Shown here piece after piece: positions 35,947 through 45,494 of a stretch of DNA of 64,000 nt; within the stretch, counting starts at the first letter, position 1; the number at the start of each line of letters is the position of its first letter. The notes beneath the pieces were generated by a model, which was given only the letters and a program-made list of their open reading frames with translations, searched no databases and was not told where the DNA came from. The stretch covers positions 496,001 to 560,000 of the forward strand of contig NZ_CP080524.1 in NCBI RefSeq assembly GCF_024746795.1, in the 5' to 3' direction. This DNA comes from Mesorhizobium sp. AR10 (GTDB lineage Bacteria > Pseudomonadota > Alphaproteobacteria > Rhizobiales > Rhizobiaceae). The position numbers were made by a program, and so were the translations under genes.

Positions 35947-38334
35947 CTAAGCAGCTGTTCTCGCTCGCACTTCCGATTTTTCGAGATAGTAGCTCGAATA
36001 TTTGTCGAAGAATTTCTCCGAGCCACCGAGCGATCCGTATTTCGCCAGCTTCTTCAGGTCGACCTTGTTCAAGACGACGCCGACGATCTTGTTGGCAACG
36101 TAGGGTTCCTGCTCCAGCATCGACCGCACCATGGCGCGCGGCGTGCGCCCCCATTCGGTCACAAGAACGAAACCATCGGCAAGCGGAGCGAAGGCCTTGG
36201 CGTCAACCACGGGGCCGAGTGGCGGCAGATCGACGACGATATACTCGAACGTTTCCTTGGCGTTCTCGATGAAACGGCGCATTCCCGCCGATGAAAGCAG
36301 CTCGCTCGTATGCGAAAATTGACCACGCAGGACGGCCGGGATGATCGCCAGCTTTGTCTGCCGGTCGATCTTGCCGACGGACTGCCAGGTCTGGCCGTTG
36401 ACCACCGCTTCCATCAACCCTTGCTCGGTTTCCATACCAAGGTTGCGGCTGAGGCCCGGATTGCGCAGGTCGCCGTCGATCAGCAAGGTTTTCGCGCCGT
36501 TGGCGGCCAGCAGTCCTGCCAGATTTGCCGCTATCGTCGACTTGCCCTCGCCGGGGAGGAGCGAGATCACGCCGATGACCCGGCTGCCTTGCCCTTCCAT
36601 CACAACATCGAAGGCGATCTTGGCGTTGCGGAGCGTTTCGGAGAACATCGATGCCGGAGCGTCGACGCTCACCCGCATTCGCGCCCGCCTTTCAGCAGCC
36701 GACAATGTGTTGGCGGTTTTGACATCCCCCTGACCGTCGTCAGAGTCCTTGCCGACCTTGCCGCCGATCGTCGGCAGGTAGCCGAGGAACTTGAGGCCGA
36801 CGCGATCGCGAACGTCCTCGCCGGTCCTGAAGAAACGTTCATTGAATTCATTCAGGCCGCCAAAACCGGCGCCCATGAGGACGCCAAGCACAAGCGCAAG
36901 TGCCAGCACCTTGGACGTGCGCGGGCTCGTTGCGGACTGCGGCAGCGCCGCATCGGAGATGATCCGCACCTTGCCGACCGGGAAGGACTGCTGCTGTGAG
37001 GCTTCTTCATAGCGGCCCAGAAAGGTCTGGTAGAGCGTGGTGAGCGCTGTTGCCTGCTGGTCCAGTTCACGCAGCTTGACCTGCGACTGGTTGTCGATGG
37101 AGCTCTTGCCGGCAGCGTCGGCGATCTTTTGCCTGAGGGCTGTCTCGCGCGAGAGAGCGACTTCGTATTCGTTGCGGTAGCTTTCGGTCAGTTGCTTCAA
37201 TTCGCCGAAGATCTGCGTCGACAGATCCGTCTTTTCCTTGGTCAATGCGACCGCCTGCGGATGCTCGGGGCCGAAATTGGCCTCTATATCCTGCAGCCGC
37301 TTGGCGACGGTCAGATAGCGGGCCTTGAGCGTTGCGATGACCGAACTCGCTGGCTGATCGCTTGATATGGCGGAGTCGTTGAAGGCGTTGTCCGAGCCAC
37401 TCTCGACGATCGTCTTGTATTGCTGGTAGCGGGCGCCGGCACGAGCGGTATCGGCCTGCGCGACAATCAGCTGAGCATTGAGGTCGGACAATTGCTTGTC
37501 GCTGATCAGCTGGCCATCGCTGCCGGCGGCCAATCCATGCTCGGCCTTGAACTTCTCGACCGCCAGCGATGCCGCCTGCGAACTTTCGCGAAGCTCGGTC
37601 AACCTGCCCTGCAACCAGACGGCTGCCCGCTCTGTCGCGTCGAAACTCGCATTGAGCTGATCGGCGAGATAGGCGTCGGAATAGGCCTTGGTGATCGCTG
37701 TTGCGAGCGCCGGATCCGTCGACTGGTATGCGATGGCGATCACATAGCTTCGGCCGACGCGCTGCGCCATCACCTCGCTCTGCAGCTTGAGGATCGCGTA
37801 ATCGCGGCGTGCCGAGGCGATCATCGCCTCGCGCGTTGCCGCGTCGACCTGGCTGATGTTGTCGATGTTGTCAGCGTCCACGGCCGGGCTGGAGCGAAAA
37901 TACCCGATCAGCCCGCGCACAAAGCCGATGCCCTTGGCCAGGGCCGACACCGGAGGGTTCATGAAATCGGGATTCTGGTCGAGCTTCTGCTTGTCGACGA
38001 CAACCGCCGCCAGGCGCGCCGACTGGAGAATTTCGATCTGGCTGAGAAGGGCTGCGTCTGTCTGCATGCTGACCGACGCGGCCGAGACTTCGTCGACGAC
38101 CTTGTTCAACCCTTCGTCGATCAGCACGCTCGAGACCGACGTGTAGGTCGGAGGCGTTGTCTGCAGATAGAGCACACCCAGAAAAAGACCGATGGCGGCA
38201 CACGCCGCAACCACCTTCGCCTGCCGCGCGGCCATGCCAAGCAGGCGCTCGATGTCGATGAAGTCCTCACCGTTTCCAGCATCTGAATTCGGCAATGGCA
38301 TCCTCTTGTCGAGAGGAAAGTTGGCATAGTTCAT
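35947..38334 (-). CDS. exoP: Exopolysaccharide co-polymerase / tyrosine autokinase (ExoP-like)
   Basis: The 795-residue product controls chain length and export of the polysaccharide. It has an N-terminal membrane segment (about 38-58), a long periplasmic coiled-coil Wzz domain, a second membrane segment (about 465-485) and a cytoplasmic bacterial tyrosine-kinase domain with Walker A LLPGEGKSTIAANLA (about 590) and Walker A' LLIDGDLRN. A short C-terminal tyrosine-rich tail (FFDKYSSYYLEK) is the expected autophosphorylation site. The size matches S. meliloti ExoP (about 786). A TGC-AAC-GCA element lies about 80 bp upstream. Confidence 0.93.
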   Translation of the reverse strand: MNYANFPLDKRMPLPNSDAGNGEDFIDIERLLGMAARQAKVVAACAAIGLFLGVLYLQTTPPTYTSVSSVLIDEGLNKVVDEVSAASVSMQTDAALLSQIEILQSARLAAVVVDKQKLDQNPDFMNPPVSALAKGIGFVRGLIGYFRSSPAVDADNIDNISQVDAATREAMIASARRDYAILKLQSEVMAQRVGRSYVIAIAYQSTDPALATAITKAYSDAYLADQLNASFDATERAAVWLQGRLTELRESSQAASLAVEKFKAEHGLAAGSDGQLISDKQLSDLNAQLIVAQADTARAGARYQQYKTIVESGSDNAFNDSAISSDQPASSVIATLKARYLTVAKRLQDIEANFGPEHPQAVALTKEKTDLSTQIFGELKQLTESYRNEYEVALSRETALRQKIADAAGKSSIDNQSQVKLRELDQQATALTTLYQTFLGRYEEASQQQSFPVGKVRIISDAALPQSATSPRTSKVLALALVLGVLMGAGFGGLNEFNERFFRTGEDVRDRVGLKFLGYLPTIGGKVGKDSDDGQGDVKTANTLSAAERRARMRVSVDAPASMFSETLRNAKIAFDVVMEGQGSRVIGVISLLPGEGKSTIAANLAGLLAANGAKTLLIDGDLRNPGLSRNLGMETEQGLMEAVVNGQTWQSVGKIDRQTKLAIIPAVLRGQFSHTSELLSSAGMRRFIENAKETFEYIVVDLPPLGPVVDAKAFAPLADGFVLVTEWGRTPRAMVRSMLEQEPYVANKIVGVVLNKVDLKKLAKYGSLGGSEKFFDKYSSYYLEKSEVRARTAA

Positions 38335-38499
38335 CTTCGGTCCAATTCTAGGTTGCAGGCGCTAGAGCAAGATGGGCATCTGCTCCGAGACCTCGAAGAT
38401 CGGGGCAAAGCATGCAACGCAAACTTCATGCCAGATAGGCACCGGCGAAGTGCGGCAACATGTGTAGCGTCGACACGCTATGCACCCAAAAAGTGGGCA

Positions 38500-39396
38500 T
38501 TATGCGGCTTCATCCTGGCGTTCATGCGAACGCACGAACTCCTGAAGCATTTCGAAAATGGGGCCCTTCATGTCGTTGCGCGCCAGTGCAAATGCGATGT
38601 TGGCCTCGATGAACCCTTCCTTCGAACCGCAGTCGAACATGCGGCCGTTGAAAGGCTGGGCAAAGAAAGCCTGGCTCTGCGACAGGCGGACCATGGCGTC
38701 GGTGAGCTGGATTTCGTTGCCGGCGCCGCGTTGCTGGTTGGCCAGCAGCGAGAAGATCTCGGGCTGCAGGATGTAGCGGCCATTGATGTAGTAGTTCGAC
38801 GGCGCGTTGGCTGGTGCCGGCTTTTCGACCATCGCCGTCACTTCGAAGCCTGTGCCGACATCGGCGCCACAACCGACGATGCCGTATTTGCTGGTCTCGT
38901 TCGGCTCGCAGCGCTCGACGGCGATGACGTTTCCGCCGGTCTGCTGGTAGAGATCCACTGTTTCGGCGAGGCAGCCGCGCCCGCCAAAAGACACCATATC
39001 GGGGAGCAGCAAGGCGAAGGGCTCGTTGCCGATGACTTCGCGCGCGCACCATACGGCATGGCCGAGACCTTGCGGCGACTGCTGCCGGATGAAGCTGGTG
39101 GCGCCGGCCACCGGAAGCAGGCTTTCAAGCGCCTGGAGCTGCGCTTTCTTGCCGGTTTGTTCCAGAGTTCCAATCAGTTCAGGGTGCAGGTCGAAATAGT
39201 CCTCGATGACAGCCTTGTTGCGACCGGTGACGAACACGATGTGCTCGATGCCGGCTTCGAACGCTTCGTCCACCGCATACTGGACGACCGGCCTGTCGAC
39301 GACCGGCAGCATTTCCTTCGGCATTGATTTGGTCGCCGGCAGGAACCGTGTTCCAAGCCCCGCCACCGGTATGACTGCCTTCCTGACTTTCTGCAT
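38500..39396 (-). CDS. exoN: UTP--glucose-1-phosphate uridylyltransferase (GalU/ExoN)
   Basis: Makes UDP-glucose, the precursor for the exopolysaccharide sugars and for UDP-glucuronate. The 298-residue product has the nucleotide-binding start [20 protein letters not shown] and the PKEMLP and [13 protein letters not shown] motifs. It lies with exoP, exoO, exoM and exoA-like genes on the same strand. A separate housekeeping galU elsewhere cannot be ruled out. Confidence 0.93.
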   Translation of the reverse strand: MQKVRKAVIPVAGLGTRFLPATKSMPKEMLPVVDRPVVQYAVDEAFEAGIEHIVFVTGRNKAVIEDYFDLHPELIGTLEQTGKKAQLQALESLLPVAGATSFIRQQSPQGLGHAVWCAREVIGNEPFALLLPDMVSFGGRGCLAETVDLYQQTGGNVIAVERCEPNETSKYGIVGCGADVGTGFEVTAMVEKPAPANAPSNYYINGRYILQPEIFSLLANQQRGAGNEIQLTDAMVRLSQSQAFFAQPFNGRMFDCGSKEGFIEANIAFALARNDMKGPIFEMLQEFVRSHERQDEAA

Positions 39397-39472
39397 CGCG
39401 TATTCCTTCTGAGGAGATCGATTTCAACTATCGCCGGCTATGAAAAACCATTCTTTCACCTGCCTGCACTCT

Positions 39473-40423
39473 TCACCTCCCCATGCCCACGGCGAATTGT
39501 GCCGCAACCCTTCGCAGCCGGACAGCGATCGGCATGCTCATATGCCTGACAGCTGCCGGATCACTGAGCGCCGTCCGGATCGCCTTGAGCGGTGACCGCG
39601 CCTTGATGTGATGGACCAGCGACAGGAACGATGCCGCCGTGCGCAGGCTTCGGCTGCGCCTGGCGAATGCGGCTTGCGCCTCCGCGTCCATGGAATGGGT
39701 TTCGGCGAAGGCGGCGTCGGCCTTGCGCATCGCCTCGATGTGGTGAAGCTCAAGCACGCGGGAAATGGAGCCGGTGCGGATATGATAGACATAGCCGGTC
39801 GTCGGTTCGACCACGCATTTGCCGCCCTTGGCCAGTGCGTCGGCCAGCAAGATGTAATCTTCGCCGATGATCAAATTTTCATCATAGCGAAGCCCGTTTT
39901 CGTTCAGGAACCGGCGCTGGAAGATCGGCTTGAGATAGCCGAGGTTGAACTTGGATGCGAAAACCACGTTGCCGGCGATGTAGTCGGCCAGCGAGATTTC
40001 CCTCAAGCCCTCCAGATATTCGGTGGGAAACATGGCGTCTTCGAGGACACCGTCTTCACGCACGACCTGGAGGTTGTCGACGGCGATCTCAGCGCCAGCC
40101 TTCTCGGCACGCGCGATCATGGCGGAAATCCGATCGGGATAGACGGCATCGTCGGAATCGAGAACCGCGACCCACCTGCCTTTGGCAAGGTCGAGGCCGG
40201 CATTCCTGGCGCCGCCGGGACCACGATTTGCGGGAAGGGCGACCACCCGCACGACGTCTTCGGGATAGGACCGTGCCACGTCGAGCGTCAGATCGCGCGA
40301 CTTGTCGTCGACGACGATGATTTCGACGGTGACACCCTTCTGGGCGATGGCGCTTGCGATCGCCCGGTCGAGCGTCGCCTCGGCGTTGTAGGCGGCGATG
40401 ACAAAGGTGACGTCAGGCTGCAC
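39473..40423 (-). CDS. Family 2 glycosyltransferase (ExoO-like)
   Basis: Cytoplasmic transferase that adds one sugar to the lipid-linked repeat unit. The 316-residue product begins (GTG 40423) with QPDVTFVIAAYNAEATLDRAI, the GT-A fold, with DDKS and the metal motif DSDDAVYPDR. It overlaps the ExoM-like gene by 11 bp. GLRYDENLIIGEDYILLADA is shared with the GT2 at 56.4 kb, so the two look paralogous. The sugar added is inferred only from the exo context. Confidence 0.82.
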   Translation of the reverse strand: MQPDVTFVIAAYNAEATLDRAIASAIAQKGVTVEIIVVDDKSRDLTLDVARSYPEDVVRVVALPANRGPGGARNAGLDLAKGRWVAVLDSDDAVYPDRISAMIARAEKAGAEIAVDNLQVVREDGVLEDAMFPTEYLEGLREISLADYIAGNVVFASKFNLGYLKPIFQRRFLNENGLRYDENLIIGEDYILLADALAKGGKCVVEPTTGYVYHIRTGSISRVLELHHIEAMRKADAAFAETHSMDAEAQAAFARRSRSLRTAASFLSLVHHIKARSPLKAIRTALSDPAAVRHMSMPIAVRLRRVAAQFAVGMGR

Positions 40424-41363
40424 GTTTGCCCCCTTGCTGCGGCGAGGCCAGGCCGTATTGACGAATTTCGCTGATACCGACGAGGCCGCTGACGACGCCG
40501 ACATGCATGATGCCGCGAAGCACGCTGCGGTTTCTGCGAACCGGGCTGACGGCAGTGACGATCGCCGAGGCGAAACAGTAAGCCGCCTTTGCCGAAGCAA
40601 GGCCGACCTCCTTGGCTCGCCGGACGCCACTAGCGTTGTTCCCGAGCAGGTGACCATGCGTCTGACCGAAACGGAAGCGGCGGCGGCGCAGCCAGTCGAA
40701 CGCAGCCCTGGCGCGCGGCACCACCTCGTCGACCCAGGCCTCCGGCGCAAAGGCGATGCAGCCTCCGGCCTTGACCATGTGGTCGAAGAATTCGGTATCC
40801 TCGCCGCCGGTCTGGCCCCGCGCCAGGCTGAAGCGCCGGCCGCGAAGGCTGTCGTCGCCCATTCTGAGCAGGACGTTGCAGGTGTAGCCGGTACGAATCT
40901 CGCCATGCACCCAGACGGGCAAGGTCGAATGGAAATCGCCTTTGCGCATCCAGTCCGGCGCATCGGCTCCATACAGCGCCCGCACCGGCCCGAGTACGGC
41001 CGCCGCACCGCTCGCTTCGGCCGTGGCAACCAGTTCGGCAAGCCATTGGGGCGACGCCGTTTCGTCGTCATCGATGAAAGCGGCAAAATCCGATGTGCTG
41101 GCGTCGAGGCAAGCGTTGCGGGCGATCGAGATGTTGCGCGCCGGGGCGTGCCGGTAGCGGATCGGCAGCTTCAGCTCCTGCGCCAGCGTCGTCACCAGCT
41201 TTTGGGCAGTCGGCGTATCGTCATTGTCGGCGACAATGACGCCGATATCGAACCCCGAAGGCATGGCAAGAGCGGCTATCGAGCGAAGCGTGTCGGCAAG
41301 TTCCGGCCGCCGGAACGTGCAGACGCAGATGTCGATGCTGCGATTTTTTTCCGCAGCAGCCAT
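40413..41363 (-). CDS. Family 2 glycosyltransferase (ExoM-like)
   Basis: The 316-residue product from ATG 41363 (MAAAEKNRSIDICVCTFRRP) belongs to the ExoM type of succinoglycan transferases, which add glucose to the growing repeat. It has the GT2 motif FIDDDETASPQWL and the later GEDTEFFDHMV. The start overlaps the exoA stop (ATGA), and it ends inside the ExoO-like gene start. Confidence 0.85.
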   Translation of the reverse strand: MAAAEKNRSIDICVCTFRRPELADTLRSIAALAMPSGFDIGVIVADNDDTPTAQKLVTTLAQELKLPIRYRHAPARNISIARNACLDASTSDFAAFIDDDETASPQWLAELVATAEASGAAAVLGPVRALYGADAPDWMRKGDFHSTLPVWVHGEIRTGYTCNVLLRMGDDSLRGRRFSLARGQTGGEDTEFFDHMVKAGGCIAFAPEAWVDEVVPRARAAFDWLRRRRFRFGQTHGHLLGNNASGVRRAKEVGLASAKAAYCFASAIVTAVSPVRRNRSVLRGIMHVGVVSGLVGISEIRQYGLASPQQGGKRAA

Positions 41364-42355
41364 CACGCTACCCCGCGCTGCGATCGTGGGCCGAGCAGTT
41401 GCAGCCAGAAGCCCACGGACCAGCCGAAATGCATGACCATTGCTGAAATCCCGGCAAGTGCTGCGTCGGGATTGCGCTGGCTGACGGCAGTCCACAGGCC
41501 ATAGCCGAGGCAGACCGACGCCCATACCAGGAGCGGTATGGCCGCCACCCAGTGGACGAAGGAAAGCGCGGCGAGAAGAACGACCGGAAACACCAGCAGC
41601 GGTATCATCTGCCGGACTTTCGGTATCATGCGGTGCTTGAGAACGTTTTTTGCGCGGCCACGGCCATAGCCGAGATATTGGAAGTAGAGGCCCTTCAGCG
41701 AGGAACGCGGATAGTAGACCATCTGCGTCTTGCCGCTCATCCAGATCCGGTAACCGGCCTGGCGCAGCCGATAGTCGAGCTCGGCGTCCTCGTTGTGGCT
41801 GAACGTCTCGTCATAGCCTCCCACCGCTGTGAAGGCCGATATTCGCATCAGCGCATGATGGCCGTGGTCGATCCATTCTCCAGCCGAAAGGTGCCGGTGC
41901 TTGGAGCCGCCGGTGCCGAGCTTGGAGTTCTGCGCCGCCGCAACCGCCTTCTGCACCGCGCCGCTGCCGCTGGTCAGCATCGAGACGACGACCGAATCGG
42001 CGCCGGTGGCCAGCGCCTCCTCGACCAGCCGATCGCAATAGTCCGCGGGATAGCCGCCATGCGCATCGATGCGGATGAGATATTCCGCACTATCCCCGAA
42101 AGTGGCGACGGCGAGATTGATCGCCGCGCTCTGGATGCGCTTTGCATTGTGGAGAAGGACGATCTGCGGATCTTTCGCGGCAATCTGCTCGACGATGGTC
42201 AAGGTGCCGTCGGTGCTGCCGCCATCGGCAACGACGATGCGGGCACCGAGCCTTTCGGCCGCAGGCCGAAGCTGCTCGAGCAACGCACCGATATGCGCTG
42301 CCTCGTTCAGGCACGGGATGACGATCAGGCTCGATGGGGGCATTGTCTTCGCCAT
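41363..42355 (-). CDS. exoA: Glucosyltransferase ExoA
   Basis: The 330-residue product, the same length as S. meliloti ExoA as I recall it, adds an early glucose to the succinoglycan repeat. It has the GT2 core LIVIPCLNEAAHIGALLEQL with VADGGSTDGT, then RIDAHGGYP and a C-terminal pair of membrane segments (about 255-320). Its start is 2 bp from the exoL-like stop. ATG 42355 follows family length; longer readings run into exoL. Confidence 0.9.
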   Translation of the reverse strand: MAKTMPPSSLIVIPCLNEAAHIGALLEQLRPAAERLGARIVVADGGSTDGTLTIVEQIAAKDPQIVLLHNAKRIQSAAINLAVATFGDSAEYLIRIDAHGGYPADYCDRLVEEALATGADSVVVSMLTSGSGAVQKAVAAAQNSKLGTGGSKHRHLSAGEWIDHGHHALMRISAFTAVGGYDETFSHNEDAELDYRLRQAGYRIWMSGKTQMVYYPRSSLKGLYFQYLGYGRGRAKNVLKHRMIPKVRQMIPLLVFPVVLLAALSFVHWVAAIPLLVWASVCLGYGLWTAVSQRNPDAALAGISAMVMHFGWSVGFWLQLLGPRSQRGVA

Positions 42356-42356
42356 C

Positions 42357-43529
42357 CTATGCCAACGCCTCGGCCGCAAAAGAGCCAGGCACGGCGGCCA
42401 GACTGCGGAGTTTGTCGACGAACGCCCGGCAGTCGCTGCGATCGTAGCTCCATGTCCGCGGGTTGCGGGCCAGGACACGCGCCTTCAATTTGCCGAAACG
42501 TTCCTCTCCCATCTTGCCAAGTGCTGCTTCGAGCGCCTCGGGCGTGGCCTGCGTCAAAAGGATGCCGATGTCCTGCTGGTTGAGGAACCGCCCGGTCTCG
42601 GTGTTGCCCATTGAGATCGGCACGGCGCCGAAGCGGCAGCCTTCATAGAGGCGGTTGGGAAGCAGCCACTCGGAGTTCTGGCCTGCCTCGAAGAAATCGA
42701 TCGCCCAGGAGAAATGAACCTCCCGGTAGATCGCCGCCATATCCTCCGGATTGCGGTAGGGACCCCGAAATGAGAGCCAGGGCTCGGATTCGACGAAAGC
42801 GTGAAAATCCGGAAATTCGGACAGTGCCGGGCGGCCCCTGAGGATGATCTCGAATCGTCCCTCGGCCCGGCGGGTGAATTCGGCCAGCAGCTCCAGGGAG
42901 CGGCGGCAGCGCAGCGCGCCGAACCAGCCGATCCGCCAAGGCGGGGCAACCGGATTTTCTACCTTCAATCGATCATCCGCTGGCACCGGCGCGGTTTCGA
43001 AATATTTGTTTTCGATCAGCTCCACCGGCGCGGCAACCTGTCCAAAGGGCTTGAAATAGTTGGCGATGAAGGCCGGAGAGCTGGTCACAAGGAGCTTTAC
43101 ATCCCTGGCCAGATAACGCTCCGCCCCGCGCATGGCCTTGCCCAGAGTGTCGTTTCGAAGCACCAGACGATGAATGTCGAGGCATTCATAGACGATCGGG
43201 ATGGTTGCCTGGAAAGCAGACTTGGCACGGCGGGCAAGCGCCAGCATTTCCAGATTGCGGGCGATAATGAGATCCGGCCTTTGCATTGTTGCAAGCTTCG
43301 AGCCGATCGAGACCGCCGCCTTGGCGACTGCTGCCAGACGCTGGCCGAATCGACCGTCGCGCGTCGCGCCAAGGTCGATCGGCTTCAAGCCCTCGACATC
43401 GGCGATCGGGCTTGTGGTCCGGCGGAAGCCGGCCAGCGTGACCCGGGCGCCACCCGCCCTGAGCATTATGATCCGCCGGCGCACGGCCGGGTCGGAAACA
43501 TCGTGCACAAGGTACAAGACATGCAGCAT
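42357..43529 (-). CDS. exoL: Glycosyltransferase ExoL-like
   Basis: The 390-residue product from ATG 43529 (MLHVLYLVHDVSDPAVRRRI) has the GT-B fold typical of ExoL, with IARNLEMLALARRAK and the C-terminal SEWLLPNRLYEG. It would add the next glucose after ExoA. A copy of its first codons and promoter is found at 50681-50810. A TRTTGCNNTGCAGCAAN site lies 48 bp before its start. Confidence 0.85.
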   Translation of the reverse strand: MLHVLYLVHDVSDPAVRRRIIMLRAGGARVTLAGFRRTTSPIADVEGLKPIDLGATRDGRFGQRLAAVAKAAVSIGSKLATMQRPDLIIARNLEMLALARRAKSAFQATIPIVYECLDIHRLVLRNDTLGKAMRGAERYLARDVKLLVTSSPAFIANYFKPFGQVAAPVELIENKYFETAPVPADDRLKVENPVAPPWRIGWFGALRCRRSLELLAEFTRRAEGRFEIILRGRPALSEFPDFHAFVESEPWLSFRGPYRNPEDMAAIYREVHFSWAIDFFEAGQNSEWLLPNRLYEGCRFGAVPISMGNTETGRFLNQQDIGILLTQATPEALEAALGKMGEERFGKLKARVLARNPRTWSYDRSDCRAFVDKLRSLAAVPGSFAAEALA

Positions 43530-43613
43530 TAAAATTCGACCGCTGTTGGCCCACCCATGGGCAAGGTAGTACAGCTCTTGCTGCATCGCAACATTTTTGG
43601 TGCAGTGTAGCAA
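43483..43613. repeat. Promoter/5' end of the exoL-like gene, duplicated at 50681-50810
   Basis: About 131 bp match positions 50681-50810 at roughly 85-90% identity by eye with one gap. The block includes the regulatory motif, the gap to the start codon and the first ~15 codons. A duplicated promoter plus gene head; direction is not known. Confidence 0.8.
43577..43593 (-). promoter_or_regulatory. TRTTGCNNTGCAGCAAN motif, site a
   Basis: Read on the minus strand: TGTTGCGATGCAGCAAG. Second part of the block, TGCAGTGTAGCA (43601-43612), is about two helical turns away, so a bipartite operator is likely. 48 bp before the exoL-like start. The binding protein is unknown; a PhaR/AniA-type regulator is one candidate because it recognises TGC-N3-GCA, as I recall. 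Confidence 0.65.
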
Positions 43614-43803
43614 ATTTAGCCATTTTCGCCGCACTGCACAAATATTGCGCGACCCGAAATTCGGTGCGCAAACGTGGCAGCGCAAGGTGTGACACCGATA
43701 ATTTCGAGCTCGTGGTAGCGAAACGGCGCCTTCGGCCGAATCAAAGCCGGCTTCCATAGAATCTCCGGCGATGGAGATCATGGTTAACCAATCGCTAATA
43801 TTC

Positions 43804-43820
43804 TATTGCACTGCAGCAAA
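43804..43820 (+). promoter_or_regulatory. TRTTGCNNTGCAGCAAN motif, site b
   Basis: TATTGCACTGCAGCAAA, 166 bp before the GT gene at 43987. Together with one base on each side it matches the site ahead of the lasso precursor (59084-59100) at 16 of 18 positions. Confidence 0.65.
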
Positions 43821-43986
43821 AAATAGTTTTTAAATCGTGACAGGGAAGTTGGGTCTAAGAATTGGGCTTAGGGATCCGCGCTTGCATTTGGTTGCAGTGT
43901 GGCATTGCAGGATCATGCCGACTCTACATCAATAGAACCGGCGGCGAAGATCCCCTATCCCACTGTTGAATACGGGTGGGTGAGGC

Positions 43987-45318
43987 ATGGGCAAATCTCT
44001 TCGTATTGCCGTCTATCACGACAGGTATCCGACCAGTTTCGTTACACCGCGAACATCCAGACATACGATCCTGCGCAAGCGATTTCTGCCGCTCAACCTG
44101 GTCTCACCCAAGCTTGACGGTGTGACCTTGATCGAACCTGCCCTGTCGGTCGACATGGTGCATGCATTCAACCGGATACCGGTTAATTCCTCGAAGTTCA
44201 TCATCACCTTCGAATCCCATTTGCCGCGTCAATTCGCCCTTCGCAAAGACGGGCTGATGGCGCGCTATCTGGCGTCGCGAATTACGAACTCCGGCTGTCG
44301 CCGCATTGTTGCCTTGTCGCATTTTGCCCGCAGATGTTTTCTGGCCCAGCACGCCGACAATCCGCAGTTGAGCCTTCTCACGGCGAAGCTGATGGTCCGC
44401 CATCCGAACATCGTGGTGCCGGCCGTGGACGATGCGATGTCCGAGGACACTGCGGAGGAACTTGTGCTGACATTCGTCGGCGCCCATTTTGGCCGCAAGG
44501 GCGGGTGCGTTGCGGTCAAGATCGCGGAAAAGGCGATAGAGCAGAATTTGCCGATCCGGGTGAATATCGTTTCGAACCTGCAGGTTGGCGGCCACATATG
44601 GACAGATCCGACAACTACCGGGTTCTTCGACCCCTATATCAGGCTGCTCGAATTGAAGAATGTCCAGCATCACGGCGCATTGCCAAACCATTCGGTGCGG
44701 CAATTGTTGCGCAATTCGCATTTCGGCATCCTGGCAACGTTCGGTGACACATTCGGATACTCGGCGCTGGAATCGATGTCGGAACATACGCCGGTTCTTG
44801 GGACCAGCGTCTGCGCCCTGCCAGAGTTCCTGGAGGATGGCGTCAACGGGATTTCATTGCCCGTGAGACTCGACGAGGTCGGCGACTGGTGGAACCCGGG
44901 ATACGACTTTCGCGGCGACGCGAACTATGCCCAGTATTTCCGCGATGAAGTCGAGCGCCTCGCCAGTCTGACCATCGAACGGTTGAAGACGTATATCGGG
45001 CAACCGAAGCTGATGGCGCCGCTCCGGCGCGAAGCCCGCAGGACGGCGGAAACGATGTTCGCCGCGGAGTCCGCGGGCGCATTCCTTGATGGGCTCTACG
45101 ACCGCGTGGCACTGGAGAGGACGAAGGAGCCGGCGCAACTCGATCCGACCCTTGATGTTTCGTCTCCCCAAGCATTGCCGCTTGAGCCAGCCGGGCGGAA
45201 AGTACCCCGACCGCGTCGCGACATGCCGGTAGTCATCCCGGCAGCGCCGCGACTTCCCGGCAGCCTTGGCAGCGTGAGCAGCCGGCCACCAGTGCAGCCA
45301 CGCCCCACAGGAGGTTGA
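43987..45318 (+). CDS. Glycosyltransferase family 4 protein
   Basis: The 443-residue product has a GT-B fold: IITFESHLPRQFA, the C-terminal nucleotide-sugar site with FGDTFGYSALESMSEHTPVL, and a proline-rich low-complexity tail (about 405-443). Start ATG 43987; site b lies upstream. It is a cytoplasmic transferase for the exopolysaccharide repeat or a capsule. Unlike most transferase genes here it is on the plus strand. The added sugar is unknown. Confidence 0.8.
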   Translation: MGKSLRIAVYHDRYPTSFVTPRTSRHTILRKRFLPLNLVSPKLDGVTLIEPALSVDMVHAFNRIPVNSSKFIITFESHLPRQFALRKDGLMARYLASRITNSGCRRIVALSHFARRCFLAQHADNPQLSLLTAKLMVRHPNIVVPAVDDAMSEDTAEELVLTFVGAHFGRKGGCVAVKIAEKAIEQNLPIRVNIVSNLQVGGHIWTDPTTTGFFDPYIRLLELKNVQHHGALPNHSVRQLLRNSHFGILATFGDTFGYSALESMSEHTPVLGTSVCALPEFLEDGVNGISLPVRLDEVGDWWNPGYDFRGDANYAQYFRDEVERLASLTIERLKTYIGQPKLMAPLRREARRTAETMFAAESAGAFLDGLYDRVALERTKEPAQLDPTLDVSSPQALPLEPAGRKVPRPRRDMPVVIPAAPRLPGSLGSVSSRPPVQPRPTGG

Positions 45319-45494
45319 GAACCCGGCCCCTTTGCCAATGGATTGGCCGACTGATTGGCAGAGCTTGACCTGCTCGTTCTCGGACCGGGACATCATGCCG
45401 CCGATTTGACTGTATAGGGCGACCATGGCTCTCGCCATATGAACGACCCTCACGATCCAGCGACAAGTCAGAAGCTGCCATTGGAGATTGACCC

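Larger units (their letters stand above)
43530..43986. other. Divergent promoter region between the exoL-like gene and the GT at 44 kb
   Basis: 457 bp without a gene. It contains site a (43577-43593) for the minus-strand gene, site b (43804-43820) for the plus-strand gene, a second TGC-rich cluster at 43892-43910, and a GCCGCACTGCAC patch near 43630. AT-rich patches at 43790-43840 may be promoter elements. Confidence 0.7.

Noticed and set aside
38412..38422. TGC-AAC-GCA before the exoP-like gene as an eighth copy of the motif
   Set aside because: It has the core only; flanks do not match the 17-base form and the core alone is expected by chance.
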